Of a stretch of DNA of 64,000 nt, positions 60,161-64,000 are shown piece after piece. Origin of the DNA: Acanthaster planci (Eukaryota; Echinodermata; Asteroidea; Valvatida; Acanthasteridae); contig NW_019091729.1 of assembly GCF_001949145.1 (NCBI RefSeq), positions 96,015 through 160,014 of the forward strand. The letters run 5' to 3'. Made by a program: the position numbers and the translations under genes. The notes below the pieces were generated by a model. That model saw only the letters and a program-made list of their open reading frames with translations, was not told the DNA's origin and made no database searches. The number at the start of each line of letters is the position of its first letter. Position 1 is the stretch's first letter.

Positions 60161-63100
60161 GATTGCTGGACTTTCTACGATAAAACGCTTGTTTTCATTT
60201 GTCACTGCCCATCAAAGCAATACCTTTCATTCAGTGTGATACTCAATTCACAGACGTGCGGATATCAAGATGCGATATAACACAGCCACCGTAAATCTAC
60301 CAATGATCATGTAAACTTGTACCGATTGATATCTGGGAGTAGTATCCGGTAGTCTACCAGTGGTTTTCCTGGGACAGAATCCCACCGGATGAAGACCTCT
60401 GGTATTACGCATTCACTTTCCTGTACTTACACTTGTACGGATGCATCCTTATTGTGGGTGTTTTTGTGTGGGTAAAAACTCAATGATATGGCACTTTTGA
60501 GATGCAGAGAATACTGAATGGGGTCAGAACACGTGATTTCGGATCATTTGATGATGGAACAAAAAAGGATTCTCCGCCAAGGTGCGTGTTCGAAGTCTGA
60601 TAAGGAGTTTTTTGCTGAATGTATTCGGTGTGCGTCACGAAACATTGCTGTCTAGCTCCGAAAAGTTTTACAGGAAAGTAAACACGCACAACCTGCATGA
60701 AACGCACAAATAAATAACATTGAAATTAAGAAAATCGCAACAAGTTTCACAAATATACATCAACTGTTAACGCTTGAAAGTGCAATCTATTTGCAAATCA
60801 CGTGGACCCTTTAGCTCCTGTCCTCTCCTTATAAAAAAAATAAGAATATGTTGTATTCAAAAATCGAGCCTCGAATAATGTCGTACATGGACATATAGTG
60901 GACAGTCAATTTTGACATCAAATTTCTTGGGATAAATAAATCACAATTTGCACAAATCAATCGGACACCCAGACTCGATCATGGAATTCGCATTTTTGTG
61001 ACGCATAACATTGTTCCGATTAGTAACAATTTACAAAACCACGGCTTATGTCTTGTGTTGATGTGTCATCCGTTGAGGCGGACAATGACAAATGTGCTTG
61101 AATATAATATCGATTGCAAAACGCCGCCGATAAAATTGGCAAAGTGCAATAAATAATGACGAACATCGGCCTAGGTGTACGTACGAAACACCAGTATAAA
61201 TGAAACCACTCCATGGGAGAGATTTGTACTTGACCAGCAAATCGGGCATTTTAATTCCAGTACCATCTTCCCAACGTTTTCTGAGAGTTTTTCGGCAAAT
61301 CGCATCAAAGATTCCAAACTTATGGTAGCATTTATTGGCTTGACTCCAATTCTTATGTGTGAGAAAGATCACCTTTACATAAGAAACAATGGCAGGAAAT
61401 GACCCGCTAAGTTTTACGTCCATAGGAAATGAGGTGACCTCAGTCTTTATTTTGCTTTCACATAAAATAGAGCACCATACCTTTCTGATCGACGTCTAAC
61501 TTAACTAAAGTTGTAGTGAATCTCACACTTATCTTTTTTTTGGGGGGGGGTTGAACACTACGAATTGTAATGACATTGGGAGCATCAGTTTCATAATCTT
61601 TCGTCGCCTTCTGTTTTAAAATTGTCTTGTATGTACCGACTTTGAAATTTTAGTGTACACCATCACGACAATTAACTTGCTCACATAGACGCAGCATGTA
61701 TACATTCCAATGCATATTTCTATCTCATGTTACATTTGGACTGCTGTTTTTGACTTGTGTTGGAAAGGTGGAAATGATGTAGTGTTTTCACTGGAAGAAT
61801 AGTGCTATGTTTATTCCCGACGAAAGTAGTCGATCCACTTTCTGTTTCAGCTCCTTGAGAAGTTTTCAGAGCAGCCACATTGACAACCTGTGGTCGCTGT
61901 ATAGGCAGTAATTATTCGTGCACAAATGACAAATGCTGTCTTCATACTTTCAATGCGCATGCCCTGAGGTCGATTGCCAATCTAGTAAAAACACCAAAGC
62001 CCAAGTACGCAGGTGTTTTTCTCGTTAGAACTATTTCATTTAACTGACTTTTCGCACTGAAACGTCACTATATAACAGACAAACTGAAAACCGAATTCCG
62101 GAAAATGACATCCTTTGTCCTTTACTTAGTCACATTCAATCAGTTCGGGCGCCAGAATCCTCCAAAGTCATGTATTTATATCCATACCAGATACATGCCC
62201 AAACGAGATTGATTGTGCAAGGGTTTATTATTTACAACCTCTGTTTGGCGCCCTCCTACAACGTAAAGGAATAAGTCTCTGTAGAATAAAACAGTGGCCC
62301 GTCTAAAAACTACCACATCGTCTCAACCTCTAAATCTTTTTAAGCTTTTGAAGTTTACCCAAAAATGAAAACTCTCGTCTGAGGTATTGTATCACACACT
62401 TTAATGGTTATGTTCTAAAAAAATTGAGCCCGCTTCTCCAAAGTTTATGCCTGGGGTCTCAGAATTAGGCGAACTGAAAAGAAAAGAGGCCGAAGTTTCC
62501 TACATGATCCAAACAGTGAAGCTAGCTTCAACGTCACTATGAAGATTGTACTTAAATGATATGATTTGCAACAACAATCTCAGTGACCAGTTAGCCACTG
62601 AAAATGATTGTTCAGATAAATGAAATCGAAGTTAGCTTTTTTCATCCCTAAATACCCCTTGAAACTTTTCAATTCGACTTTTCGTAGCCTTTGATTATTA
62701 CTGAGCCGACTGCGTAATAGTAAGTTACATGCATGGATGTCCTAAGAAGTAAAACTAGGGATGCGGTCGGAAATTTTTTCATCAAATCAAAAACGTTGTC
62801 GTGTTCAGCTAACAGGCGACTTTGTCCGTTACCAGTATCTTGGCAACCATTCATTGAAAGAATGGCATCTTAGTTGTATGCTAAACACTATAAATGATGA
62901 AGGAAAGAGGAATTTCCAAAACCAAAGAACTGAAAATAATTTGGGAAACAACGATCTCATCAGTCGTGCAAACTTCATTTGTGCGTAGTTTCCATTTACA
63001 AAATTTGCATCCAAACTTCAACCTCGTTCCGAGAGATCATAAATACGTATACAAAAATCTACACACATCTCACAGCTCTAATTGTGAGGTCGATGCTAAC

Positions 63101-64000
63101 TATTCCAACTTGGAAAGAGGTTGGTTGTGACCATAATAATTACTCATAATTCTATCGGCGGTTCATGCGGTGTGCTGCTTTAGAAGCAGGACGACCACAC
63201 ACAGGCAAATTACATAAACTGTTAAGCGGTCATTATGTTTTAGAATTTGTTAGTAATCAGTGCGGGCGTGCCGGTGGTACAATACCAGCACACAACTGCG
63301 GTTCACAATTTTACCATAATAAAGGAAATTTGTCCGCAGCCAATTCTCAAGTTTATTGAGCAACGACTGTATGCTTATTTACTATGTAAACGAAGTCAGG
63401 CCTTGATATGACCACGAAATCTCAACGCATATCATATTTATGCGTTGTAACATCCTACTTTGATCACCTCCCAGATTAATGTCCGATTTATAACATCTCC
63501 ATTATCCTCCATCGGCTTCCCTTTGCTGTTGTTCAGAGGTCATTTCTGGAAGTCATTCCTAAATTGGAACGTGAAACTTTCGCCATTTCGTACAAATTAC
63601 AGTGATTTTTTGGGAAGCATGTACCACCACTCCTGTGAAACGTAGGCACGGTTGCACGACCCACCCACTTAAACCATACCGTACCCTCTGGTAATGACAG
63701 GCTTGACTCAGAGTTCCGGTATGCCATGTAATTTATGCATAAATATACCACAAACTCACTGATATCAGAAACTATTGGTTGGAAGGTGGAAGAGGAAGGA
63801 CTAGCCTGTAATCTCTGAACCTTCATTCAGGTTCGCAATGCATAACCACTCTGGCCAAATAATCTGGACCACTTCAACACAAGACAATAGATCAAAACTA
63901 GGCATTTTGTCGGCACAATTTTCTTGGTTGTAAGCTGAAACAAACATTTCCTCCCAATTTTAATCGTGTTAAGTAGTCTATTGGAGAACTACAAGCCTGT
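60161..64000. other. Upstream flank of the - strand receptor, no supported gene
   Basis: This contains the presumed 5' flank of the receptor at 60160. Open stretches are short and lack splice support. A run of T then G near 61533-61550 is simple sequence. I see no RNA gene or repeat array here. Confidence 0.5.

Noticed and set aside
60161-60205. 15-codon N-terminal extension of the - strand receptor frame
   Set aside because: It begins with GTG, not ATG, and lies ahead of the signal peptide that starts at the ATG at 60160.

Overview
This is a stretch of an animal nuclear genome, most likely from an invertebrate deuterostome such as a lancelet, hemichordate or echinoderm; the sequence alone does not let me separate these. 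Protein-coding exons are short and separated by GT-AG introns of up to 11 kb. Intergenic DNA is AT-rich and full of short palindromic transposons, foldback elements and minisatellites. There are two assembly gaps (36291-36546 and 52787-53091) and single undetermined bases near 35434 and 41191. No bacterial or CRISPR-like features are present.

Layout from left to right. (1) 81-8579, + strand: the 3' part of a UBAP2/UBAP2L (lingerer-type) gene. Eight exons join in a continuous reading frame, with one further candidate 12-nt microexon. (2) 13407-30381, + strand: a complete five-exon RASL12-type small GTPase gene of 247 codons, with introns of 4.2 and 11.2 kb. (3) 31-34.4 kb: a 160-bp palindromic element and a large imperfect inverted repeat. 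(4) 35.8-51.5 kb, - strand: a multi-exon gene that I cannot name, supported by a phase-consistent chain of exons. Its introns carry three minisatellites, an inverted repeat pair and nested foldback transposons. (5) 53727-53986, + strand: a possible 70-codon two-exon gene. (6) 54594-55784, + strand, and 57980-60160, - strand: two tail-to-tail immunoglobulin-superfamily membrane receptors, each encoded in one large open exon. (7) 60.2-64 kb: nothing I can support.

The most unusual part is the receptor pair. The + strand receptor has one Ig domain, one membrane segment and a tail with a textbook ITAM spacing (YENL-x7-YADL), an ITIM-like site and several YxN sites. The - strand receptor has a signal peptide, three Ig domains, one membrane segment and a 334-residue tail with more than ten YxxP sites, several of them in a tandem peptide repeat. 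Read together they look like a two-gene phosphotyrosine-signalling cassette. That they work together is inference from their position and tails only.

The UBAP2L-like and RASL12-like genes are ordinary conserved genes, apart from the microexon and the diverged guanine-nucleotide motifs described below.
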